Shown: positions 51,096-59,217 of the stretch, piece after piece
Layout: each line of letters begins with the position of its first letter
Position numbering within the stretch: the first letter of the stretch is position 1
NCBI GenBank assembly: GCA_945952225.1
Contig: CAMFHP010000002.1
Coordinates: 62,001-126,000 of the forward strand
Reading direction: 5' to 3'
DNA from: an uncultured Myxococcaceae bacterium
GTDB lineage: Bacteria > Myxococcota_A > Polyangia > Polyangiales > Ga0077539
DNA length: 64,000 nt
The notes under the pieces: generated by a model
Database searches by the model: none
Told to the model about the DNA's origin: nothing
Seen by the model: the letters and a program-made list of their open reading frames with translations, nothing else
Position numbers and translations under genes: made by a program

Positions 51096-52265
51096 TCACC
51101 CGTGGTGGCGGGTCATCACCACGACCGTCGCCACGAGGAGCAGCGCGAGCACCGCGATGGCCGTCACCACCATCGAGCGCGGACGCTTCTGCGCGCGCTC
51201 ATCGCGGGCCGCTTCGAGGAGCATCGGGAGCGGCGTGGGCGTCGGCGAACGGAGCACGGAGCGCGTGGGCGGCGGCGGCGTGCGCGAGTCGCGCGCAGGG
51301 CCGAGTGAGACCGTCGCGTGGCCCTCGTCGGTGGCGGGCGTTGCGGGCGTAGCGGGCTTCACGGGCTCGTCGGAGCCGCGGCCGTCGAGCACGGGTTCGA
51401 GGGCCGTCCACGCGGCGCGCGCGTCGTGGAAGCGCTTCGCGGGGTCGCGGTCCATGGCGCGGTCGAACCACGCGTCGAAGCCCGGCGGAAAGCGCACGTC
51501 GAGGCCGAGCTCCTTCGCGCGCACCGAGGCCGTGGGCAGCGGGCGCATCACGAGTTCGAGGAGGATCTCTTTGATCGCGATCTTCCCGCTCGCCGCGGAC
51601 ATCCAGTAGAGCCTGCCGGTGAAGAGTCGAAAGGCCACGAGGGCCAGCGCGAACACGTCGGTCGCGGGCGTGAGGCGCCCGCGGTGGGCCTGCTCCGGGG
51701 CCATCCAGAGGGGCGATCCCACGGCGGCGGTGGTGTCGGTGCCCTCGTCGCGCGAGACCTTCGAGATGCCGAAATCGAGCACCTTCACGCGCATGGGCTC
51801 GCCCTCGCGCGCGGCCACGAGCACGTTCTGCGGCTTGAGGTCACGGTGCACCACGCCCACCGCGTGCGCCGCGCCGATCGCGTCGAAGAGCTGCGTCAGG
51901 AGCTCTCGCGCCTCTGCGGGCGGAAACGCGCCGCGCGCGCGGCAGAGCTTCTCGAGGTCCTCGCCCTCGACGAGCTCCATGGCGATCCACGGCGTGTCGG
52001 TCTCGGGCTCGATGCCCGACCCGTAGACCTTCACCACGTGCGCGCTGTCGATGCGCGCGCAGAGGTCGGCCTCGCGCGTGAACCGCTCGCGGCTCCGCTC
52101 GTCGGAGAGCAGCGCGGGGTGCATCACCTTCAGCGCGCAGTCGTGGCCCGCCGTGCGTGCGTGCGCCGTGTACACCATGCCCATGCCGCCACGGGCGAGG
52201 GGGCCGGTGATCTCGTACTCGCCGCCGAACAGCGTGCCCGGTCGAAGCGGGGCGTCGGATGCCAT
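51096..52265 (-). CDS. Membrane-anchored Ser/Thr protein kinase
   Basis: 389 residues. The kinase domain (about 15-285) has GGMGMVY, ALKVM, VVHRDLKPQNVLV (about 137), LDFGIS and MAPEQAHRG, all intact. A Thr/Pro-rich juxtamembrane region and a C-terminal transmembrane helix (VVTAIAVLALLLVATVVVM) follow, with only a few residues outside. A TAGGAT hexamer sits 9 nt before the ATG. Confidence 0.93.
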   Translation of the reverse strand: MASDAPLRPGTLFGGEYEITGPLARGGMGMVYTAHARTAGHDCALKVMHPALLSDERSRERFTREADLCARIDSAHVVKVYGSGIEPETDTPWIAMELVEGEDLEKLCRARGAFPPAEARELLTQLFDAIGAAHAVGVVHRDLKPQNVLVAAREGEPMRVKVLDFGISKVSRDEGTDTTAAVGSPLWMAPEQAHRGRLTPATDVFALALVAFRLFTGRLYWMSAASGKIAIKEILLELVMRPLPTASVRAKELGLDVRFPPGFDAWFDRAMDRDPAKRFHDARAAWTALEPVLDGRGSDEPVKPATPATPATDEGHATVSLGPARDSRTPPPPTRSVLRSPTPTPLPMLLEAARDERAQKRPRSMVVTAIAVLALLLVATVVVMTRHHG

Positions 52266-52356
52266 GGGCGCCGCATCCTATCCGAAGCGCGGCCCGCCCG
52301 TCGCCACGCAACAACACCGTCGCGCGCATCGCACGGCCTGCGGGGCCCGCGTCGCG

Positions 52357-53319
52357 TCACCGGGCGAGCATCTCGGCAAGGACGCGCACGGTCTCGGGGG
52401 CGCACCCCTCGGCCTTGTTGCCCGTGAGGATCCACGTGGGGCGCCCCGCTTCGAGGGCCTCGCGCGCGGTGGCCACGACCTCGCGGCGCATCACGGGATC
52501 GGGCGCGCGCAGGGCGTTGAAGGGTTCGAGCGCGCGCCTGCGGTCTTCGTACTCGCCACCGGGCGGGAGCAGCGCTCGAATGAGCGTGAGGGGCATCGAC
52601 GCGGGCGCGGCGGCGCGGCGCTGCACGTCGAAGGGCACGGCGTGGGTCCACCAGTTGTGCACGTGCGAGGCGTCGTGGGCGCGGAGGGTCTTCACGTAGC
52701 GCGGGGTGAAGAGGCTGCGGTCGCGGAGCTCGACGGCGTACGAGAAGCACCGCGGCGCGTGCGTGAGAAAGTGCGCGAGGCGCTCGCAGAACACCTCCGA
52801 CGTGGGCGTGAGGGCCGCGGGCGCGCGGGGCACCTCGAGCACGATGACGCCCGTGTGCGAGAGAAAGTGTTCGCGAAGGGCGCGTCCGAGCGTGGCCTCG
52901 AAGCGCGCGGGGGAGAAGAAGTCGTCGTTGCGCTTCGGCGCGCTGCGCGGATCACCGGGCGCGATCGGCGAGGTGACCGACGCGGGGGCCTTGAAGCAGC
53001 AGCGGTAGCCGTCGGGGAGCTGCGCGGCGAGGCGGTCGAGGTCGTCGTCGGCGATTGGGCCGTAGTACGTGCGGTCGACGCCCGCGGTGGTGAGCAGCGG
53101 GTGCTTCGCGTACTCGCGCAATCCGTCGCGGGCGAGGGCGTTCTCGGTGCGTCCGTGGGCGTACACGATGCCTTCCCACGCGGGGTAGGCCCACGAGCTC
53201 GTGCCCATGCGGAGCGTCGGCGGGAGGCGCGCGGCGAGGGGGCGCAGGGCCTCGCGCACGGGCTCCATGGGGTCGTGGTCGACGAAGAGGCTGCGCTGCG
53301 TGGGGTCGAGGGGAGACAC
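52357..53319 (-). CDS. DUF72 (YecE-like) protein
   Basis: 320 residues. MGTSSWAYPAWEGIVYAHG, TYYGP and FSYAVELRDRSLF match the DUF72 TIM-barrel family of unknown function. The GTG at 53319 is chosen because a TACTCT hexamer lies 9 nt upstream; it gives about 35 residues before the core, and an ATG within them (MEPVREAL) is the alternative. It is divergent from the QEGLA protein. Confidence 0.88.
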   Translation of the reverse strand: MSPLDPTQRSLFVDHDPMEPVREALRPLAARLPPTLRMGTSSWAYPAWEGIVYAHGRTENALARDGLREYAKHPLLTTAGVDRTYYGPIADDDLDRLAAQLPDGYRCCFKAPASVTSPIAPGDPRSAPKRNDDFFSPARFEATLGRALREHFLSHTGVIVLEVPRAPAALTPTSEVFCERLAHFLTHAPRCFSYAVELRDRSLFTPRYVKTLRAHDASHVHNWWTHAVPFDVQRRAAAPASMPLTLIRALLPPGGEYEDRRRALEPFNALRAPDPVMRREVVATAREALEAGRPTWILTGNKAEGCAPETVRVLAEMLAR

Positions 53320-53328
53320 CGCGCGGTG

Positions 53329-53366
53329 AGAGTATCGGAGGGCCCGCGCGGGTGTTGCGGTAGCAT
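53329..53366. promoter_or_regulatory. Divergent -10 hexamers, leaderless layout
   Basis: TACTCT on the minus strand (53329-53334) is 9 nt from the leftward GTG at 53319. TAGCAT on the plus strand (53361-53366) is 8 nt from the rightward GTG at 53375. No Shine-Dalgarno sequence fits in either gap. Confidence 0.4.
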
Positions 53367-53374
53367 CGCGCGCC

Positions 53375-54673
53375 GTGAGCGAGGTCGAGCGGTACAGGGC
53401 GCTGGTGGCGAAGGTGCAGGCCGCGGTGGAGGCCTCGGCGGAGAACCGCACGCGGGTGCTCGAAGCGATCGCGTGGCCGCGCTCCGTCGAAGAGCGCTTC
53501 TTCGCGCAGGAGGCGCAGGCGCTGCCCGAGGTGAGCTACGAGGTCGGTCCCGATGCGCTCACGGGGCAGGTCGAGGCGCTCATGGCGATCGCGGCGGAGA
53601 TCGACGGCGACGATCCGGTGGCGCTGTGGGCGAAGGCCAACGTGCAGTCGATGATCGACGGGTGTCGGCTCGTGCAGTCGATGGGCACGACGGAGTTCTA
53701 TCGGCTCTCGCGGGAGATCTACGGCGGCGCGCGCACGCGCTTTCACGGCACCGGCGAGCGCAACATCGACCTCGCGGAACACCTTCTGGAGAGGCTCCGC
53801 GTGCACGGGTGGGACGAGGCGAAGGACGCCGAGCCCGAGCGCCTCACCGACGAGGAGCTCGCGCTGGAGCTCCGGACGCGATTGTCGAAGCGCTTCCCGT
53901 CGATGAAGGTGGAGGTCACGCTCGACGACGACCTCACGGCGAAGGTGATCGCGGGGGCCTCGCGGGTGCGCGTGCGTCGCGGCGCGAGCTTTCTCCCGTG
54001 GGAGGCCGACGGGCTCTGGTACCACGAGGTCTCGACGCACGTGCTCACGGCGCAGAACGGTGCGATGCAGCCCGAGGCGCCCTTTCTCCGTGCGGGCGGA
54101 CCTCGCACCACGCGCACGCAGGAGGGCCTCGCGGTCTTCGCCGAGCTCTACCACCACACCCTCGCGACGCCGCGCATGGAGCGCCTCGCGCTGCGCGTGA
54201 AGCTCGTGGAGATGGCTGAAGGCGGCGCGGACTTTCTCGACCTCTACCGCTACCTCCTGGCGCGTGGTCATGAGCCCCGCGAGGCCTACCTCGACGCGCA
54301 GCGCATCTGCCGCGGCGGGCGCGTGGAGGGCGGCGCGCCGTTCACCAAGGACGCGGCCTACCTCGCGGGACTCCTCGACGTGCAGGCCTTTCTCTCCGTG
54401 GTGGTGCGCGGGGGATTTCGTGACGAGCTGGAGCTCTTGATGTGCGGTCGCATCGACCTCGACGACCTGCACGCGCTGGTGCTGCTGCGTCGCGCGGGGA
54501 TCCTCCGTCGGCCGCGCTTCATTCCCACGTGGCTGCGGCGCTGGAGCACGCTGGTGCCCGAGTTCGCGTTCGGATCGTTCCTCGCGGACCTGCCCCTCGA
54601 CCCGCTGCGCGAGCACTACCGCGAGCTCATCGCGCTCGGCGCCTCGCACGCTGCGCCCGACGCCGCCACCTGA
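53375..54673 (+). CDS. DUF1704 / QEGLA-motif metallopeptidase-like protein
   Basis: 432 residues. WYHEVSTHVL contains HExxxH (His217, Glu218, His222) and TQEGLAVFAE holds a likely third ligand (Glu250). This is the DUF1704 family, annotated in bacteria as 'flavohemoglobin expression-modulating QEGLA motif protein' and related to the eukaryotic MATCAP tubulin tyrosine carboxypeptidases. A metal-dependent peptidase is likely; the bacterial substrate is unknown. Start is a GTG with a TAGCAT hexamer 8 nt upstream. Confidence 0.85.
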   Translation: MSEVERYRALVAKVQAAVEASAENRTRVLEAIAWPRSVEERFFAQEAQALPEVSYEVGPDALTGQVEALMAIAAEIDGDDPVALWAKANVQSMIDGCRLVQSMGTTEFYRLSREIYGGARTRFHGTGERNIDLAEHLLERLRVHGWDEAKDAEPERLTDEELALELRTRLSKRFPSMKVEVTLDDDLTAKVIAGASRVRVRRGASFLPWEADGLWYHEVSTHVLTAQNGAMQPEAPFLRAGGPRTTRTQEGLAVFAELYHHTLATPRMERLALRVKLVEMAEGGADFLDLYRYLLARGHEPREAYLDAQRICRGGRVEGGAPFTKDAAYLAGLLDVQAFLSVVVRGGFRDELELLMCGRIDLDDLHALVLLRRAGILRRPRFIPTWLRRWSTLVPEFAFGSFLADLPLDPLREHYRELIALGASHAAPDAAT

Positions 54674-54959
54674 AACGTCACCACTTTGTTGGTGCCCGCG
54701 GGGCGCCGGGGTATCTCTCGCCTTGCCCGGGGCGACCACGAAGCGCCGCGAGCGCGGCATCCTCCCTCCGACGATGCGCGCCGCGTGCTCCTTCGCGGAC
54801 GATTCGCCCTGCGGGTTCGCACCGTGACGGTGCCGTGTCGACGTGCGCACCACGTCTCCGCGGTCGTGCCGGTGCGCGGGTCTGGAGGTCCCGACATCCC
54901 CTCTGCACGCGCGTCGCTCCCTCGCCCGGGGCGCGGCCGTGTGCTCGCGCTGAGTGCCG

Positions 54960-55012
54960 CCGTGCGACATGGGCCGGGTCCGTCCTCCCTCCCTACGGCC
55001 CGTGTCGCGCGG
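54960..55012 (+). terminator. 17-bp hairpin with 19-nt loop
   Basis: Stem arms 54960-54976 and 54996-55012 pair completely with U-G pairs at 54963/55009 and 54970/55002. The loop is C/T-rich (GGTCCGTCCTCCCTCCCTA). No T-tract follows, so a termination role is inferred only from strength and convergent context. Confidence 0.4.
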
Positions 55013-55030
55013 TGTCTCTCGACCCGCGAC

Positions 55031-55075
55031 GCCCTCGCGATGGACCGACGACTCCCCGTCGTCCCTCGCGAGGGC
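55031..55075. terminator. Long hairpin before the HupE-like stop codon
   Basis: A 10-bp outer stem (GCCCTCGCGA with TCGCGAGGGC), one mismatch, a 4-bp stem, a bulge and a 3-bp stem. It lies 15 bp from the end of the minus-strand HupE-like gene and could stop transcription from either side. Confidence 0.4.
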
Positions 55076-55090
55076 TGCGAGCGCCCTTCC

Positions 55091-56086
55091 TTAGCTCCCT
55101 TGCACCATCGACAGAATGCGCGTGATGAGCGCGCACGCGCCCGCGATGCCTACGCCATAGGCCATCGCGGGTCGCGCCCATTTCGAACGGGTTGATCTTC
55201 GCGCGAGCACCCACAGCGCGGCGCCAATGGCCACGCACGCGAGCTGTCCGAGCTCGACGCCCGCGTTGAAGCACACGAGCGCGCGCACCGTCGCGCCGCG
55301 GGGAAGACCCACCTCGGCGAGCGCGCCCGCGAAGCCGAATCCGTGGAGCGCGCCGAAGAGGGCCGTCACCGCAACGCCCATCGCCCACGGTGTTTCGCGC
55401 GAAGGTGCTGCCGACGTGAGCGCCGCGCGGGCCATCACCACGAGGCTCCACGCGATGGCCGCCTCGACGGCGCGCGGCGGGAGGTGCGCGAGGTCGAGGG
55501 CCGCGAGCGCGAGGGTGACGCTGTGCCCGAGGGTGAAGCCCGTGATCGACGCGAGGAGCGCGCGCCGTGAGCGTGTCGTGAGGGCGAGGGCGAGCACGAA
55601 GGCGAGGTGATCCCAGCCCGTGACGATGTGCTCGATGCCGAGCGTGAGGTAGCGCCGCGCGACGCCCTGCGCGTCGGGCGAACGGGGGAGCACCGCGTGA
55701 GGCGCGTCGGCGGAGAGCGTGCGTTCGGTGAGTCCGCGCGCGTCGCGGTAGCGCAGCAGCACGCGCGTGTCGGTGCCATCGAGACCGGGCACGCCCACGG
55801 TGGCGCCCGAGAGTCCGCGCGCGCCACAGGTGAGCGTGCGGTGGAGCGAGACGCCGTCGGCGAGGCGCTCGCGCAGGGGCGGCGCGCGGTCGAGGCAGTG
55901 CGCAGGGAGCACCGGCGTCGCGCGGTCGAGGAGCCACGCGGGGCCGGTGAGGTTCCAGGTGAGGGTGACCGTTCCGTCGTCGCGCGCGTCGAGGTCGAGG
56001 AGCGCCACGGAGAGCGGATGCGCGCGCGCCGTCGAGGGCAGCGCACACAGCAGCGCGAGCGTGATCGCGTGCGCGCGCGACCTCAC
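55091..56086 (-). CDS. HupE/UreJ-like membrane protein
   Basis: 331 residues from a GTG start that overlaps the TGA of the parvulin gene. A signal peptide (ALPSTARA) and a periplasmic domain of about 120 residues precede six or so transmembrane segments with the family motifs GIEHIVTGWDHLAFVLAL, TLGHSVTLAL, ALHGFGFAGAL and CFNAGVELGQ. The conserved His/Asp suggest metal (nickel or similar) handling by analogy with HupE/UreJ. No hydrogenase or urease gene is near. Confidence 0.85.
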   Translation of the reverse strand: MRSRAHAITLALLCALPSTARAHPLSVALLDLDARDDGTVTLTWNLTGPAWLLDRATPVLPAHCLDRAPPLRERLADGVSLHRTLTCGARGLSGATVGVPGLDGTDTRVLLRYRDARGLTERTLSADAPHAVLPRSPDAQGVARRYLTLGIEHIVTGWDHLAFVLALALTTRSRRALLASITGFTLGHSVTLALAALDLAHLPPRAVEAAIAWSLVVMARAALTSAAPSRETPWAMGVAVTALFGALHGFGFAGALAEVGLPRGATVRALVCFNAGVELGQLACVAIGAALWVLARRSTRSKWARPAMAYGVGIAGACALITRILSMVQGS

Positions 56087-56925
56087 GGACGCACCACGGT
56101 GTAGCGCCGCACGAGCGCGTCGGTCGCCTCGCGGGCGAGGGTTGCGCGGCGCTCGTCGATCCACTGGCGACGCACCTCATCGCGCACGGCGGAGAGCGCG
56201 GGGAGACCGCCTGCATCGCGCGTTCGCACGCGGACGAGGTGCCAGCCGAAGGGGCTCGCGAAGGGGCCGCGCCAGTGGCCGAGGGGCGCGTCGTCGAGGG
56301 CGCGCGCGAGGTCCCACCCGAAGGCCGCCGCGGTCTCGTGAAAGCGCAACGGCACGAAGCTCGCGCCGCGGGGAAACACATCGCCGCGGGTCATCGCGCG
56401 CTCGATGGGCTCGTCGTCGGCGAGCGTTGCGAGGGCCGCGCGCGCGTCGGACTCCGCGCGCTCACCGCGGCTCGCACGCGAGAAGGCCACCTGGTCGAAG
56501 GCCACAGTGGGCGCGCGTCGGAAGCGGTCTTCGTGGGCGCGCATCCACGCGGCGAGGGCTGTGTCGTCGGGCTCGTCGACGGGCTGCGCATCGAGCACGA
56601 AGCGCATCACCTGGCGCAGTCGGTCGCGCACGGCGGGATCGTCGCGGTCGAGTCCGCGCGCGCGGGCTTCACGCACGAGGGCCTCGTCGCGCACGAAGCC
56701 GTCGACGAGGGCGCGGTCGTCGGCGGCGCCAGGCGCGCGTCCCGTGGTGCTGCGAAAACGTTCGCGGAGCGCGTCGAGGTCGCGGGCGGTGACGGTGATC
56801 GTGGGGCGTGTGTCGGCGCGCGTGCGGTGTGCGGTGAGCGCGCGGTCGAGGGAGACGAGCAGCGCCGCGCCGAGGGCGAAATGAACGACGGGTTCGCGGG
56901 CGAGTCGGCGCAGCCAGGGGGCCAT
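56083..56925 (-). CDS. Parvulin-type peptidyl-prolyl isomerase
   Basis: 280 residues. A hydrophobic N-terminal anchor (PVVHFALGAALLVSLDRAL), a SurA/PpiC-like N-region and a parvulin domain (LADDEPIERAMTRGDVFPRG, then GPFASPFGWHLVRVRTRD). It assists folding of exported proteins. It is coupled by a 4-bp GTGA overlap to the HupE-like gene, so the two probably act together. Confidence 0.85.
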   Translation of the reverse strand: MAPWLRRLAREPVVHFALGAALLVSLDRALTAHRTRADTRPTITVTARDLDALRERFRSTTGRAPGAADDRALVDGFVRDEALVREARARGLDRDDPAVRDRLRQVMRFVLDAQPVDEPDDTALAAWMRAHEDRFRRAPTVAFDQVAFSRASRGERAESDARAALATLADDEPIERAMTRGDVFPRGASFVPLRFHETAAAFGWDLARALDDAPLGHWRGPFASPFGWHLVRVRTRDAGGLPALSAVRDEVRRQWIDERRATLAREATDALVRRYTVVRP

Positions 56926-56968
56926 CGCGCGCAGTGAACACCACGCGCGCGAAGGGCTTCAAGCGCGG

Positions 56969-58762
56969 TCAGCGCGCGGCGCGCGGGGCTTCGGGTGGAG
57001 GCGGCGGGGTCACGCCGAGCGCGCGGCGGAAGTCGACGTCGGGCGTGGTCTCGGGGCCCATGTCGAGCGGCGTGGCGACGCCGTAGTGGCGGTCGATCTG
57101 GTTGCGGAGGCGCTGCTCGCCGCGGTACCAGCCGAGCTTCTCGGCGGTGTCGGGGCAGGTGGAGAGCTCGCGCGTTCCCTGCGGCGCGCCCCAGCGGAGT
57201 TCGGGGCAGTGGTAGGGGTCGAAGGAGATCGTGAAGAGGCGGTCGAGCACGGTGTCGACGGTGAGCGTGACCGTGGCGCCCGCGGAGTTCGCGTAGGTGT
57301 AGCGGCAGCCTTCGCGCGCGCGCTCCTCGTTCCATGCGGTGACGAACTGCGGACGCAGCGGCGAGTCGGCGGGCAGGCGCGCGACGCTCTCGTAGATCTC
57401 GCGCACGCTGGCCTTGAGGCGCGCGTCGCGCGAGGGCGTGGAGTAGAGCTCCCAGTCGCCGTTGGTGCCGTAGATGTTGTAGGGCAGCGCGCCGGGGTGC
57501 GACTGGCGGTGGAGCCCCGCGGCGAGGGCCATGTTCACCGCGTCGGCGCGGTCGAGCACGTCGCGGCAGAACGACGACACCTGCTCGCGGAAGTCGCGCA
57601 CCGGATCGCGCGCCACGTTGGGGTTCGCGAGCGTGCGGCGCACCCAGAGGTGGAACATCCCCGGCGCGATGGCGTTTCGCGGCCATCCGTCGGGCGGACG
57701 GAGCCACTCGGCGCGCGGAACGTTCTCCACCCAGAGCTGCTGATTCCACTGCTGCGCGGGGTCGAAATCGCGGAGCTGCGCGTTGGGCACGCGCGTGAGG
57801 TGCTGGCCGTCCCACACCTGCCAGCGCCAGTTCTTGAAGCCGCCCCAGAGGATCTTGGGACCGAGCTCGAAGGCCTCGCCGAAGCGCTTCCACGTGAGCG
57901 ATCCGTCGGGGTGTCCGTCGATCATGAAGATGGTGCCGTCGTCGCGCACCTCGGTGATCACGAGCACGTGCCCGTTGGGGTCGTAGAAGGTCGACCCCGG
58001 ACGGATCGACTGTCGCGACACCGACACCGGATAGAAGTCTCCCTGCTCCTGCTCGGGCTGCACGCGGTACATGCCCGAGTGCACGGCCTCGGAGATGTGC
58101 CGCAGCGTCGAGCGCGGCGTGCGGTAGTCGCTCCAGATGCGCCACTGGATGGGCCGGACGCGGAGCATGTAGCGGGGATCTCCGCCCGATCCGTTCACGT
58201 ACTCGACGTAGCCGAAGGGCAGCCTGCGCTTGAACGCGAAGTACGCGCGCAGCACGTACGGGAGGTCGCCGCAGTCGACGTCGAGCATGAGCCGGCTCTC
58301 GGTCGCGGGGTCGTAGAGCGAGTTGAACTCGGGGTCGCGCAGACAGCGGTCGAGACGGCCGCAACGGCGCGAGGCCACGCCGCGTCCGATGCCCGCGACG
58401 AACTGCGAGAACTCGCGCTCCATCTGGTCGTTCCAGCGGTTGAGGGCGGGCCAGGCATCGAGGGTCGCGAGGTCGAGGGTGGTGCCCGTGGGCGAGGCCA
58501 CGCGCGCATCGGCGACGCCCGCATCGGGCACCTCGATGTTGTCGAACGACACCACGCGCGGCTCCTCGACGGGCGCCTCGGGCACGGCCGCATCGAGCGT
58601 CGGATCGTGGGGGCGCGCGGCGTCGGCGATCGTGTGCGCGCGGTGCCCATCTGGCTGTGTTGCGCGGGCGTCGGAGCGCGCGGGCGAGGGGTCACGACAC
58701 GCGGCGAGCGACGCGCAGAGCGCCACGGCCGACAGCGAGCGAAAGCGTGCGAAGAAGGCCAT
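56969..58762 (-). CDS. Lipoprotein with papain-like (NlpC/transglutaminase-type) domain
   Basis: 597 residues. A lipobox (LCASLAACRD) and an Asp/Ala-rich linker are followed by a catalytic-looking region: Cys164 in VDCGDLPYVLRAYFAFKRRL, His265 in PNGHVLVITEV and an Asp near 281 in FMIDGHPD. The order Cys-His-Asp with a following amphipathic helix fits papain-fold amidases. The C-terminal 250 residues are unrecognised. A cell-wall amidase or protein-crosslinking role is a guess. Confidence 0.7.
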   Translation of the reverse strand: MAFFARFRSLSAVALCASLAACRDPSPARSDARATQPDGHRAHTIADAARPHDPTLDAAVPEAPVEEPRVVSFDNIEVPDAGVADARVASPTGTTLDLATLDAWPALNRWNDQMEREFSQFVAGIGRGVASRRCGRLDRCLRDPEFNSLYDPATESRLMLDVDCGDLPYVLRAYFAFKRRLPFGYVEYVNGSGGDPRYMLRVRPIQWRIWSDYRTPRSTLRHISEAVHSGMYRVQPEQEQGDFYPVSVSRQSIRPGSTFYDPNGHVLVITEVRDDGTIFMIDGHPDGSLTWKRFGEAFELGPKILWGGFKNWRWQVWDGQHLTRVPNAQLRDFDPAQQWNQQLWVENVPRAEWLRPPDGWPRNAIAPGMFHLWVRRTLANPNVARDPVRDFREQVSSFCRDVLDRADAVNMALAAGLHRQSHPGALPYNIYGTNGDWELYSTPSRDARLKASVREIYESVARLPADSPLRPQFVTAWNEERAREGCRYTYANSAGATVTLTVDTVLDRLFTISFDPYHCPELRWGAPQGTRELSTCPDTAEKLGWYRGEQRLRNQIDRHYGVATPLDMGPETTPDVDFRRALGVTPPPPPEAPRAAR

Positions 58763-58875
58763 GGGCGCGATGTACGCGACGGTGTGCGGGCACGCGTCGC
58801 GCTCTCCTCACGCGGACTCTGAGGCCCGCATCGGGAGGTCGCAATTCGCCGACAACACCGTTGTTTTGCGGGTGG

Positions 58876-59217
58876 CTACGAACCCGCGGGTCTGCCGCAG
58901 GTTCCGCAGACGCGCTCGGCGTTCAAGACCCCGGTGCAGAGGCCGTCGTCGCAGGGCTCGCGCGCGTCGTCGTCGGTCTCGTCGTTCGTCGCTTCGGGCA
59001 GGGCCGCCTCGTCGTTCGCGGCGCCGTCGTTCGTCGCTTCGTCGTTCGTCGCTGCGTCGTTCGTCGCTGCGTCGTGCGCGGCGCCGAGCACGTGCGCGTC
59101 GTCGTTCGGTGCGAGCTCGTGGAGGCGGCCGCAGGTGCCGCAGCGTCCGTCGCGGGCCACGACGCCGGTGCACATGCCGTCGTCGCAGAGGACGCGCTCT
59201 TCAAAGACGTCGCTCAT
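58876..59217 (-). CDS. Small protein with two identical-spacing zinc-ribbon motifs
   Basis: 113 residues. Near the N-terminus four cysteines follow C-x4-C-x9-C-x2-C (Cys11, 16, 26, 29) in the context CDDGMCTG...RCGTCGR; the same pattern recurs at the C-terminus (CDDGLCTG...VCGTCGR). Between them lies an acidic repeat linker (ATNDAATNDEATNDG). Its ATG overlaps the TGA of ptsI (ATGA), so it is cotranslated with the PTS operon. Role unknown. Confidence 0.78.
   Translation of the reverse strand: MSDVFEERVLCDDGMCTGVVARDGRCGTCGRLHELAPNDDAHVLGAAHDAATNDAATNDEATNDGAANDEAALPEATNDETDDDAREPCDDGLCTGVLNAERVCGTCGRPAGS
59035..59075. repeat. Short tandem repeat in zinc-ribbon gene
   Basis: Units of about 15 bp containing TCGTTCGTCGCT occur in tandem and encode ATNDE/AATND repeats on the minus strand. 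Confidence 0.6.

Larger units (their letters stand above)
54674..55090. other. 417-bp non-coding interval with a chain of hairpins
   Basis: No convincing coding frame on either strand. At least five inverted repeats occur in order: 54679-54694, 54745-54758, 54845-54877, 54960-55012 and 55031-55075. The last two have stems of 17 base pairs. The stem at 54960-54976/54996-55012 is fully paired on the plus strand if two G-U pairs are allowed; the same positions would be A-C mismatches in a minus-strand RNA. It lies between two convergent genes, so it may be a long structured 3' UTR or a separate RNA. It does not match rnpB, tmRNA, SRP RNA or 6S RNA by inspection. Confidence 0.55.

Noticed and set aside
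54686-55195. 169-codon plus-strand frame over the structured interval
   Set aside because: TTG start, Arg/Pro/Ser-rich product without domains, and it runs across the end of the HupE-like gene; the hairpins explain the region better.
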